The notes beneath the pieces are model-generated. The model made no database searches. It was not told the origin of the DNA and saw nothing but the letters and a program-made list of their open reading frames with translations. Both the position numbers and the translations under genes were made by a program. A stretch of 20,184 nt of DNA from a virus, in the IMG/VR virus record IMGVR_UViG_3300036785_000807, positions 1 through 20,184 of that record, one strand, 5' to 3'. Of this stretch, positions 1-4,733 are shown in pieces (the stretch's first letter is position 1; every line of letters starts with the position of its first letter).

Positions 1-93
1 GTGGACTGGCCCCCCCCACCAAAAAACGGCCCCCCCGCCATGACGGGCCCCCCCGCCGACGCCGTTGGGGGTGGTGGGGGTGACCTCGGGCAA
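1..93 (-). CDS. Possible small gene running off the left edge (partial)
   Basis: A - strand frame beginning with TTG at 93 (just after the HNH stop at 109-111, same frame) stays open to position 1. It encodes a Pro/Thr stretch and then a Gly-rich stretch created by the C-runs of the + strand. If the window ends are joined, the same frame continues through 20184-20125 and stops 8 nt inside the terS start, giving about 50 residues. No convincing ribosome binding site is visible and a TTG start is needed, so this is a weak call. I report it mainly because the joined frame bears on whether the window is a complete circle. It could equally be non-coding packaging-site DNA. Confidence 0.2.
   Translation of the reverse strand, partial: MPEVTPTTPNGVGGGARHGGGAVFWWGGPVH
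8..57 (+). repeat. Three C-run repeats, GGC(7-8)(A/G)CC
   Basis: Three near-identical units start at 8, 28 and 46, each GG followed by 7-8 C, then ACC or GCC. The second and third share the exact 12-mer GGCCCCCCCGCC. They lie downstream of the HNH gene. If the molecule is circular they sit between HNH and terS, where a terminase recognition (cos or pac) region would be expected. That role is inference; homopolymer runs at a window end could also carry sequencing or assembly error. Confidence 0.6.
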
Positions 94-108
94 GGGCCGT
101 CGCCGCGT

Positions 109-387
109 TCAAAACCTACTCACGTAGTGGGCGACGCTGTCGCGGTAGCGCCGGCGGTTGCGCACGTCGGACCCCGCCCCGGCGTTGCACATGCGACACG
201 CGGCGCGCAGGTTGGCCGGGTCGTAGAAGTCGCCGCCCTCCACGATCGGGACGATGTGGTCGGCCTCGGTGGCGAAGCGTGTGCACTTGGGCCGGCGTAT
301 CTGGCACAGTCCCAGATCACGGTCGATGACCCAGCGGCGTACCTGCCGCCAGTCCATCGTCTGGTACCTGGGATCGGTGCTGGCCAT
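109..387 (-). CDS. HNH endonuclease
   Basis: This 92-aa protein is a compact HNH nuclease. The visible core runs from the RDLGLC segment, through the ADHIVPI catalytic stretch and a GGDFYDPANLR segment, to the second metal-binding CRMCN. Together they form a beta-beta-alpha metal fold with Cys pairs holding a structural zinc. Small HNH proteins encoded next to the packaging site assist terminase cleavage in HK97-like phages. In a circular reading this gene lies just before terS, which suits that job. I chose ATG 387, preceded by GGTGG; ATG 357 would also keep the domain. An ATG at 459 extends the frame but has no ribosome site. The 387 start overlaps the preceding gene by 71 nt, unlike the 4-nt overlaps elsewhere. 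Confidence 0.85.
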   Translation of the reverse strand: MASTDPRYQTMDWRQVRRWVIDRDLGLCQIRRPKCTRFATEADHIVPIVEGGDFYDPANLRAACRMCNAGAGSDVRNRRRYRDSVAHYVSRF

Positions 388-538
388 TGCCACCAGTATG
401 CGCCCGCTTGCGCTCGGGTCCGTGCTCGTGGCCCGGAGCGGCGAAGCAGTACGTCGCATAGTCGACCGTATGCCAGCGATTCGACTGAGCTCGATAGATC
501 ATCTCGTGACACCAGCGGCACACGGCCCGGGCCGTCAT
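317..538 (-). CDS. Small Cys/His protein (72 aa), possible zinc finger
   Basis: The protein starts MTARAVCRWCHEMIYRAQ, with a CxxCH zinc-ligand pair at the N-terminus and further Cys/His residues around residues 31-38. The ATG at 538 has the best ribosome binding site of the early block (GAGGAGGAGCTGACGAG just upstream), and its ATGA overlaps the stop of the preceding zinc-ribbon gene. The last third is rich in Gly, His and Arg and overlaps the HNH start. I do not recognise a named family. The CxxC...C arrangement and position suggest a small nucleic-acid-binding or nuclease-accessory protein, which is inference. Confidence 0.6.
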   Translation of the reverse strand: MTARAVCRWCHEMIYRAQSNRWHTVDYATYCFAAPGHEHGPERKRAHTGGNGQHRSQVPDDGLAAGTPLGHRP

Positions 539-690
539 CTCGTCAGCTCCTCCTCGACCACCCACGACAGGGCGCCACACGCCCCACAGGTGACGATGCG
601 GTCGCGGACACGAGCGCTGACGAAGCGATCACGGCAGACCGGGCAGACCTCGAGCACGACCCAGCGACCGATGCCGCTCGTGCGCTTCAC
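535..690 (-). CDS. Tiny zinc-ribbon protein (51 aa)
   Basis: Read directly from the sequence: GTG start at 690, stop at 535-537. Two zinc knuckles are separated by about 20 residues, CPVC near residue 16 and CGAC near residue 35, giving a textbook four-Cys ribbon. A WVVLEV strand precedes the first pair and an acidic VVEEEL tail follows the second. Both junctions are 4-nt overlaps: GTGA with the upstream membrane peptide and ATGA with the downstream gene, which argues strongly for a real, translationally coupled gene. No specific family is recognised; a single-stranded DNA, RNA or protein-binding role is guesswork. Confidence 0.65.
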   Translation of the reverse strand: MKRTSGIGRWVVLEVCPVCRDRFVSARVRDRIVTCGACGALSWVVEEELTR

Positions 691-767
691 GAGCCGACCA
701 CGAAGACAACGATGGCGAGCGCGATGAAGACGACCACCGCAACGCCGGCGTAGTTGCGCACGATCAT
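687..767 (-). CDS. 26-aa single-pass membrane peptide
   Basis: ATG at 767, stop at 687-689. After a short polar start (MIVRNYAG) the peptide is almost entirely Val, Ile, Ala and Phe to a GS end, making one clear transmembrane helix. Its ATG overlaps the upstream stop as ATGA and its stop overlaps the next GTG as GTGA, so it fits exactly into the coupled chain. The size and hydrophobicity are uncommon in an early recombination/regulation block. It could be a membrane-active accessory (superinfection exclusion, holin-like or a small toxin), but nothing in the sequence decides this. Confidence 0.55.
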   Translation of the reverse strand: MIVRNYAGVAVVVFIALAIVVFVVGS

Positions 768-913
768 GTATTCGGCTTTCGGTGTTCGTGTCCGGTGGCC
801 CGGATCTCGGCCCCGAGCTCGGAGGTGCTCGCCCCGGTCACCCCGCACGAGCACGCCCAGCGCCACACGTTCGAGCTCGGGGCGCGCCAGATCCGGGCGT
901 CGTGTGTGGTCAC
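764..913 (-). CDS. Small Cys/His protein (49 aa)
   Basis: GTG start at 913, stop at 764-766. The chain contains WRWACSCGVTG followed by ATGHEH, a CxC...HxH set that could hold one zinc ion. Similar short 'ACSCG...H' proteins are common orphan genes in actinophage early regions, though their function is unknown. The start overlaps the upstream stop (GTGA) and the stop overlaps the downstream ATG (ATGA). The frame stays open upstream to 1042, but that part is covered by the neighbouring genes in another frame, so the coupled GTG is preferred. Confidence 0.6.
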   Translation of the reverse strand: MTTHDARIWRAPSSNVWRWACSCGVTGASTSELGAEIRATGHEHRKPNT

Positions 914-1059
914 CGGCCGCTCGACGCTGGGCGGGCCGGTCCGTGAGGGGCGACTCTGCGCACGTGGTGCGCAGGCGGGCTGATCGAGCCCGGCACCTGC
1001 GCCCAGTCGAAGGGCCACGAAGGATGGCGCCGGCGCCACCAACGGCGGATGCGGCTCAT
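910..1059 (-). CDS. Small basic protein (49 aa), unknown function
   Basis: ATG at 1059 overlaps the stop of the upstream gene as ATGA, and the stop at 910-912 overlaps the next GTG. The N-terminus is strongly basic and aromatic (MSRIRRWWRRRHPSWPFDW), followed by a Pro/His/Arg-rich remainder with no Cys. The WPFDWAQVPGS segment reads like a structured motif. No family is recognised. The basic N-terminus would suit nucleic-acid or membrane-surface binding, which is inference. Main support is the exact fit in the chain of overlapping small genes. Confidence 0.5.
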   Translation of the reverse strand: MSRIRRWWRRRHPSWPFDWAQVPGSISPPAHHVRRVAPHGPARPASSGR

Positions 1060-1301
1060 CGGCGCCGCCAGCCGTCGGCGTCGGGACACGTGGCGAAGTG
1101 CGAGCGGTAGAAATGCTCCTCGGGCGTCTGCTCCTTCATCCACTCGAGCTCGGTGGTCGGGACCACGACGCCGACGGCTTGGGCGAGGTCGGCGAGCACG
1201 TTGCCGTCGTCGGCCGGCTCGGCGTCGATGGGCATGCGCTTGCCGCCCGGGCGCAGCGTGAGCCACACGACCTGGGCACCGCAGGACCGACAGGTGCTCA
1301 C
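1056..1301 (-). CDS. Small zinc-binding protein (81 aa)
   Basis: GTG at 1301 gives MSTCRSCGAQVVWLTLRPGG: a CxxCG knuckle followed by beta strands. The protein ends with HFYRSHFATCPDADGWRRR, whose His and Cys can complete the zinc site. The middle (KRMPIDAEPADDGNVL) is typical of a widespread family of short phage proteins of unknown function with the CRSCGAxVxW...P.D...HFxTCP layout. It overlaps the VRR-NUC gene by GTGA and the next gene by ATGA. Family likeness comes from memory of actinophage genomes, not from a search. Confidence 0.75.
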   Translation of the reverse strand: MSTCRSCGAQVVWLTLRPGGKRMPIDAEPADDGNVLADLAQAVGVVVPTTELEWMKEQTPEEHFYRSHFATCPDADGWRRR

Positions 1302-1615
1302 CGCAGGATCCTCACGACGTCGTCGAGGTCGCTCGGGCGCCAGACGTAAACCTCGACGCCCGGGCAGCGCTCGAGCAGAGCGATCCAGTCCTGCTGGCTC
1401 GGCGCGAGCACCGAGGCCTTGCGGTCGGTCTTGAGCTCGGCGAGGACCAGGCGGGGCGGCCGGCAGAGCGACAGGTCGGGCCAGCCCCGCGGGGAGCGGA
1501 TCGACAGGTAGGCGTGGTACTCGGCCCAGCCGAGCTGGGTGGCGAGGTCGATCACCTGGCGCTGCCACTGGGCCTCGTTGAGCAACTGGGCCGTCTGGGC
1601 CTTCACGGCGCTCAC
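1298..1615 (-). CDS. VRR-NUC domain nuclease
   Basis: This 105-aa protein is a minimal VRR-NUC (PD-(D/E)XK superfamily) nuclease. The visible core is an E-Q-x-x-V helix (NEAQWQRQVIDLA), then GW.EYHAYLSIRSPRGWPDLSL with the catalytic Asp, then LVLAELKTD with the Glu-x-Lys pair, and QQDWIALL with the late Gln. Stand-alone VRR-NUC proteins in phages are thought to act as Holliday junction resolvases or structure-specific nucleases, which fits with the nearby RecT and exonuclease. GTG 1615 is chosen because its GTGA overlaps the upstream stop and it precedes the domain with 10-15 residues; the frame is open further upstream but covered by other genes. Confidence 0.88.
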   Translation of the reverse strand: MSAVKAQTAQLLNEAQWQRQVIDLATQLGWAEYHAYLSIRSPRGWPDLSLCRPPRLVLAELKTDRKASVLAPSQQDWIALLERCPGVEVYVWRPSDLDDVVRILR

Positions 1616-1797
1616 TCGCCGGCCTCCAGCGAGGCACCCGAGGGGTGTCGACCCAGCGCGCCGTCGGGCGCCTCGCGGCACGTGGCGAGGTGCTCGGCCA
1701 TGAGCTCCTCGGCGCGCTGCTCGGACGAGGCGGTGACTTGGTGGCCGCAAGAGCAGGCGGCGATGGTGACGAATTCGACGACTTCGTGAGCGGTCAT
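1612..1797 (-). CDS. Small zinc-finger-like protein (61 aa)
   Basis: ATG 1797 lies in an ATGA overlap with the stop of the winged-helix gene; the stop at 1612-1614 overlaps the next GTG. The sequence contains IAACSCGHQVTA, a helix rich in Glu and Ala, then EHLATC, giving a CxC...HxxxC ligand set like a small treble-clef or zinc finger. The tail is Gly/Pro/Glu-rich. Function unknown. It shares the CSCG start of its zinc motif with the 764-913 gene, so the two may descend from a common small-protein family. Confidence 0.65.
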   Translation of the reverse strand: MTAHEVVEFVTIAACSCGHQVTASSEQRAEELMAEHLATCREAPDGALGRHPSGASLEAGE

Positions 1798-2315
1798 GGG
1801 CGCACCGGGCGAATCGCCGTCGACCACGCTTCGAGAGCATGCGCGCGTGCTTCTTGCCCTTCAGGTTCATATACAGGTTCCATAGGTTCTGCGCGGCTCA
1901 CGCGCGCGCTAGGGGCCTCCGACTCGCGCGCTAAACGGCTCCCATTCGCGCGCTGGGAGTCGCTTAGCGTTCGCCGGGGCGCACGCTGCGAGTGGTTGTC
2001 CACAGGGTCGTTAGCGTTCGTGTGGACGATCGCTAAGCGGTAGAGCGTGGCCCGGTGGCCGACCCCGCGCTCGAGTACCTCGAGTGCCCCGGATCCGACC
2101 AGATCGCGGAGGGCGTGATGGACGGTCGCCGTGTGTAATCCAGTGCGCGCCGCGAGTCCGCGAACGCCGACTCGGAGCTGAGCGGTGCTGTTGCTCGCCC
2201 GGTCGGCCAGAGCGAGCGCTACGAGCAACGTGGCGCCCTCGAGGGGGCCTCTGGCCCCGTCGGCGACGAGGCCGTCACGAAGGGCCCACATGGCCGCCGT
2301 GGCACGAAAGCTCAC
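1794..2315 (-). CDS. Winged-helix protein, candidate replication initiator
   Basis: This 173-aa protein has an N-terminal winged helix-turn-helix at about residues 20-95: LLVALALADRAS, then RGLAARTGLHTATVHHALRDLVGSGALEVLE as recognition helices, and a wing ending in ATLYRL. The rest is polar and disordered-looking. This arrangement (wHTH plus unstructured tail) is typical of phage O-like or plasmid-type replication initiators. The DNA encoding the tail holds repeats and DnaA-box matches like those of a replication origin, as in lambda O. No helicase, primase or polymerase is seen, so it would need to recruit host factors. GTG 2315 has GGGGGGA just upstream and overlaps the preceding stop. It could instead be only a transcription regulator. 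Confidence 0.7.
   Translation of the reverse strand: MSFRATAAMWALRDGLVADGARGPLEGATLLVALALADRASNSTAQLRVGVRGLAARTGLHTATVHHALRDLVGSGALEVLERGVGHRATLYRLAIVHTNANDPVDNHSQRAPRRTLSDSQRANGSRLARESEAPSARVSRAEPMEPVYEPEGQEARAHALEAWSTAIRPVRP
1903..1968 (+). repeat. Three iteron-like repeats, 22-bp spacing
   Basis: The octamer CGCGCGCT occurs exactly at 1903, 1925 and 1947. Copies one and two agree at 16 of 22 positions when aligned by hand; copy three diverges after the octamer. Because 22 is not a multiple of three, the copies lie in different codon phases of the gene, so protein-level repetition cannot explain them. Likely binding sites for the initiator encoded by the same DNA. Confidence 0.65.
1996..2004 (+). 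promoter_or_regulatory. DnaA box TTGTCCACA
   Basis: Exact match to the TTGTCCACA box favoured by DnaA of Streptomyces and relatives. It lies between the two TTAGCGTTCG repeats and faces a second box 16 bp downstream. Confidence 0.55.
2021..2029 (-). promoter_or_regulatory. DnaA box TCGTCCACA
   Basis: Reads TCGTCCACA on the - strand, one mismatch from the exact box at 1996-2004 and in opposite orientation. Paired inverted boxes close together are typical of DnaA-loaded origins. Confidence 0.5.
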
Positions 2316-2461
2316 TCCCCCCGCTCGGCTTCCTTCAGCATTGCGGCATCGCCGACCTTCGCCCAGGCGTCGCGGCCCTCGATGACATCGCGGGCAGCTG
2401 AGTCGGCCGGCGCCAGGTCCAATTCCAGTTCCGCTCCGCAGCATGGGCACCTGAGATCCAC
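2312..2461 (-). CDS. Tiny zinc-knuckle protein (49 aa)
   Basis: Found by reading the frame directly: GTG start at 2461, stop at 2312-2314 in a GTGA overlap with the winged-helix gene. It begins MDLRCPCCGAELELDLAP, a CPxCG-like knuckle followed by a beta strand, then an acidic helix with DAWAKVGDAAMLKEAE. Only one Cys cluster is present, so a zinc site would need a partner or dimer. It starts 3 nt after the RecT-like stop. Small proteins of this type often follow annealase genes in phages, but function is unknown. Confidence 0.6.
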   Translation of the reverse strand: MDLRCPCCGAELELDLAPADSAARDVIEGRDAWAKVGDAAMLKEAERGE

Positions 2462-2464
2462 CGA

Positions 2465-3484
2465 TCACTCGCTCGGATCCGGCTCGTCTTCTGTGGCAGC
2501 CGGCGCCGACGCTTCCGGTTCTTCGACCTCGTTCGAGGCGGCCTGGTCCTGGCGGGCCTTGAGCACCGAGAGGTGGTCGAGGACCATCGAGGCCTCCGCC
2601 GCGGTCAGGTCGTGCGACGTCTCGATGGGGGCGGCGCCCTCGGGGCGCTGCACGACCTGGTGCACAACGGCGAGGCGAGGTCCGCGAGCCTTGATGTCGA
2701 GCATGCGGAACCCGGCCTGCAGGGCGCGCATCTGCTCGGCACTGATCGGCTCGGGCGCCGGTGGCTCGGCAGGCGGGTCGGGCGGTGGCTCGTCCTCGGC
2801 CGCCGGCGCCAGCGCGGCCGGTGGCCGGCGTTGCGCCGTGCGGCGTTTCTTGGGCTCGAGAGCGCCGGCGGACCCGTTCGCCTCTTCGCCGACGAGCGCG
2901 AGGTCGCCGTCCATGAGCTCTTCGACCGAGTACGGGATGCCCAAGATGGCGTCGGCCGCCACGAGGCGCACGACTTCGGAGGTCGCCCGGGCGATGAGCA
3001 TGTTGCGCGGCTGGGTGCGCCAGTTGGGCTTGCCGGCGAGGTTGCGGTCCCGGGCGTCGTCGATGCTCCAGGTGATCCGCTGCATGTTCGCCTCGTCGTC
3101 GCCCGAGCGCAGGCCGTCGACGACGGCCCGGGTCTTGGTCGCCTCGCGCAGCCAGATGCCGTGGCCGGCCCGCAGTGCGAGGGCGCGCAGGGCGAGGGCG
3201 GAGAGGGCAGGGGTGGACTGAATGAGGTTGATGGAGCGCAAGGAAGCCATCGGGGCGAGGCCGAGCTCGTCGCCGGTGAGGACCGCCGCCGTCACGTTCG
3301 CCGCCGTCGCCCCCTCGTCGTAGCGGCCGTTGTCCTCGACACGCAAGGACGCGGGCACGAAGGGCGTGCGCGCCAGGGCGGCTGAGGCCTGCCCGAGGCC
3401 GGCCACGAGCTCGACCCACTGGGCCAGGCGGTGGTCTGAGCCACCGAGGTCGTCGAAGACGGGCACGAGGCCGGCGGTGCTCAC
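2465..3484 (-). CDS. recT: RecT-family single-strand annealing protein
   Basis: This 339-aa protein resembles actinophage RecT-like annealases. It would bind ssDNA left by the exonuclease and anneal it to a complementary strand in homologous recombination. The family core is visible at about residues 60-195: NVTAAVLTGDELGLAPMASL, then LREATKTRAVVDG, TWSIDDARDRNLAGKPNW and PRNMLIARATSEVVRLVA, ending GIPYSVEEL. A Lys/Arg patch (211-220) and a Pro/Glu-rich linker (220-248) lead to a second helical domain (about 250-312) with LTAAEASMVLDHL. GTG 3484 starts one base after the exonuclease stop, indicating a coupled pair. Longer upstream frame is ignored because it overlaps the exonuclease. Confidence 0.85.
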   Translation of the reverse strand: MSTAGLVPVFDDLGGSDHRLAQWVELVAGLGQASAALARTPFVPASLRVEDNGRYDEGATAANVTAAVLTGDELGLAPMASLRSINLIQSTPALSALALRALALRAGHGIWLREATKTRAVVDGLRSGDDEANMQRITWSIDDARDRNLAGKPNWRTQPRNMLIARATSEVVRLVAADAILGIPYSVEELMDGDLALVGEEANGSAGALEPKKRRTAQRRPPAALAPAAEDEPPPDPPAEPPAPEPISAEQMRALQAGFRMLDIKARGPRLAVVHQVVQRPEGAAPIETSHDLTAAEASMVLDHLSVLKARQDQAASNEVEEPEASAPAATEDEPDPSE

Positions 3485-3485
3485 G

Positions 3486-4223
3486 TCAGCACTCCATGCT
3501 CGGGCCCACCCAACTGCGGGGCGCCTCGATGCGGCGCTGGATCCACGCCAGGTGGCGGAAGAACGTCCAGACGTCCTCGCCCCACTCGAGCTCGCGCAGA
3601 TCCCAGCCATCGGCGCGGACGTGCAGCGCCCCGACCCGCTCGATCCCGAGCTCGGCCATCGGGCGCTCTTCGCCGTCTTCGAGGTAGACCTCGGCCCGGG
3701 CATACGCGCAGCACTGCAGCGCGGTCTCACCGAAGATCCCCGAGCGCGAGGTTTTCAGGTCGAGCAGCCAGTTCTGTCCGAACATGGCGGCCACGAGGTC
3801 GACGGTGCCGCAGTAGCGCACGCTGCGGTTGCCGATGACGCCCTCGACGAGGATGGCCTTGGGGTCGGCGTGATTCAAGAAGTCGACGTACGCCTCGACG
3901 TGGCCGGCCAGCTCGTCGGGCACGGCGACCTCGAGGCCGCGCACGAGGGCCTCGGCGAGACGGTGCACCTCGGTGCCGCGCCGCGCCGCCGCGTCGCGCT
4001 CTTCGTAGCGGGCCCCATTGAGCCGCTTGAGCCGCTTGGACGGCGTGAGCGCGCCGAGCTCGTCCCAGAAGTCGACGGCATAGGCGGCCGTGGTGTTGCC
4101 CGCCCACTCGATGAGGGCGGGCGTCGGGAGCGCCTCACGGATGACGGTGGTTACCCCGGGCACCTTCTCGCCGTCGATGGTGTAGCCATGCCCGCTGCCG
4201 TAGTTGCGCCGGGTGATGCTCAC
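3486..4223 (-). CDS. Cas4/RecB-like PD-(D/E)XK exonuclease
   Basis: This 245-aa nuclease shows the RecB-family layout: RRGTEVHRLAE with His87, CGTVDL with Asp142, WLLDLKTS with Asp155 and Lys157, and the late QxxxY motif (Gln170, Tyr174). No four-Cys iron-sulphur set is evident, so it is closer to stand-alone phage exonucleases than to full Cas4. It would resect double-stranded ends to provide the substrate for the RecT-like protein encoded one base downstream, like lambda Exo with Beta. ATG 4223 overlaps the upstream stop as ATGA. The pair probably serves recombination, and perhaps genome circularisation and replication. Confidence 0.88.
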   Translation of the reverse strand: MSITRRNYGSGHGYTIDGEKVPGVTTVIREALPTPALIEWAGNTTAAYAVDFWDELGALTPSKRLKRLNGARYEERDAAARRGTEVHRLAEALVRGLEVAVPDELAGHVEAYVDFLNHADPKAILVEGVIGNRSVRYCGTVDLVAAMFGQNWLLDLKTSRSGIFGETALQCCAYARAEVYLEDGEERPMAELGIERVGALHVRADGWDLRELEWGEDVWTFFRHLAWIQRRIEAPRSWVGPSMEC

Positions 4224-4444
4224 AACGCGCCGCCGCGCACCTCGATCATGTCGGCGTGGATTTTGGCGACGCCCCGCTCGCCTTCGGTCTCGAGCAGCTC
4301 GCGTCCGGTCAAGGTGACGTGGCCGTGTACGAGCAGCGTCACCTTCTCGCCCAGCTCGAACTCCTCGCCCGTCGAGAAGGTCGTGGACTGCACCGAAACC
4401 TTGGTATCGGCGGCCATACCCTTGAATGGCTCTTGCTCAGCCAT
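4220..4444 (-). CDS. Small conserved-looking phage protein (74 aa), unknown function
   Basis: Predicted beta-rich: FELGEKVTLLVHGHVTLTG and AKIHADMIEVRG form alternating strands in an OB- or SH3-like pattern. There is no Cys or signal peptide. It begins 2 nt after the HTH gene and overlaps the exonuclease start by ATGA, so all three are one operon. Similar short proteins with a GxVxxxGxx..V..G...H...IEV pattern occur beside phage recombination genes, but I cannot assign a family name. An ssDNA or protein accessory to the exonuclease is one possibility. Confidence 0.65.
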   Translation of the reverse strand: MAEQEPFKGMAADTKVSVQSTTFSTGEEFELGEKVTLLVHGHVTLTGRELLETEGERGVAKIHADMIEVRGGAL

Positions 4445-4446
4445 AT

Positions 4447-4641
4447 TCAGCTCGCTTCCTCGTCCGTCCTCGGCACCGGTGGAACCGGCTGCCGCAGGGC
4501 CTCAATGTCTTCGGCTCGGAATCGCCGCTGGCCGCCAGGGGTCACCCAACATGGGACCTTGCCGTCGTCAGCCCAGCGAATGAGCGTCAGGCGGTGCACA
4601 CCCAAAATGTCGGCCGCGTCCTGGGTGCCAAGATCAGGCAT
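4447..4641 (-). CDS. MerR/BldC-type HTH protein: excisionase or Cro-like regulator
   Basis: This 64-aa protein is almost entirely a winged helix: LGTQDAADILGVHRLTLIRW forms the HTH, WVTPGGQRRFRAEDIEAL the wing and last helix. This is the HTH_17/excisionase-like family used by actinophage Xis proteins and small regulators. It is the first gene of the leftward early operon and diverges from the repressor across a 92-bp control region, where a lambda-type phage would carry cro. It could therefore serve as excisionase, as Cro-like anti-repressor, or as both. ATG 4641 has only a weak upstream site (CTGAG). Confidence 0.8.
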   Translation of the reverse strand: MPDLGTQDAADILGVHRLTLIRWADDGKVPCWVTPGGQRRFRAEDIEALRQPVPPVPRTDEEAS

Positions 4642-4659
4642 CTCAGCACAGTGTCATGA

Positions 4660-4665
4660 ATCGTA
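4660..4665 (-). promoter_or_regulatory. Possible -10 of the leftward early promoter
   Basis: On the - strand TACGAT (4665 to 4660) fits a TANNNT -10 element. Transcription would begin about 12 nt before the HTH gene ATG. The -35 at the 17-bp spacing (TGAAGC) is poor. The site lies between the operator-like repeats and the gene, so repressor bound there could block it. Confidence 0.3.
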
Positions 4666-4670
4666 ACAAT

Positions 4671-4699
4671 CCGCAACCCTTTGCTTCACCGTAACCCTT
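4671..4699 (+). promoter_or_regulatory. Operator-like direct repeats CCG(C/T)AACCCTT
   Basis: The 11-mer CCGCAACCCTT (4671-4681) is repeated as CCGTAACCCTT (4689-4699) with an 18-bp period, placing both on roughly the same DNA face. They fill the control region between divergent regulator genes and the second touches the repressor -35. Likely binding sites for the repressor, the HTH protein or both; this is inferred from position. Confidence 0.45.
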
Positions 4700-4726
4700 G
4701 TCACAGAACGTCGTGTCTTGTAACAT
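4698..4726 (+). promoter_or_regulatory. Promoter of the repressor gene, leaderless
   Basis: TTGTCA (4698-4703), a 17-bp spacer, then TAACAT (4721-4726). The -35 differs from TTGACA at one base. The expected start point, 7-8 nt after the -10, falls on or next to the ATG at 4734, and no ribosome binding site precedes that ATG. A leaderless mRNA, common in Actinobacteria, is the simplest reading. Confidence 0.55.
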
Positions 4727-4733
4727 CTCGCAT

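Larger units (their letters stand above)
1863..2039. other. Candidate replication origin inside the winged-helix gene
   Basis: Three kinds of element are packed here. There is a 22-bp-spaced repeat array at 1903-1968. There are TTAGCGTTCG direct repeats at 1964-1973 and 2011-2020, with an inverted CGCTAAGCG at 2031-2039 matching CGCTTAGCG at 1961-1969. Two DnaA-box matches face each other at 1996-2004 and 2021-2029. On the left edge a comparatively AT-rich stretch (1866-1890) contains AGGTTC three times and could be the unwinding element. The set lies within the 3' half of the candidate initiator gene, as in lambdoid phages. The arrangement is seen; the origin function is inferred. Confidence 0.55.

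Noticed and set aside
3330-4583. Long + strand open frame of 417 codons opposite the exonuclease
   Set aside because: Runs antisense to three genes with clear family motifs and has no recognisable motif itself.
4698-4733. TTG at 4698 as repressor start
   Set aside because: It coincides with the -35 element, adds 12 residues unlike the rest, and has no ribosome site; ATG 4734 fits the promoter better.
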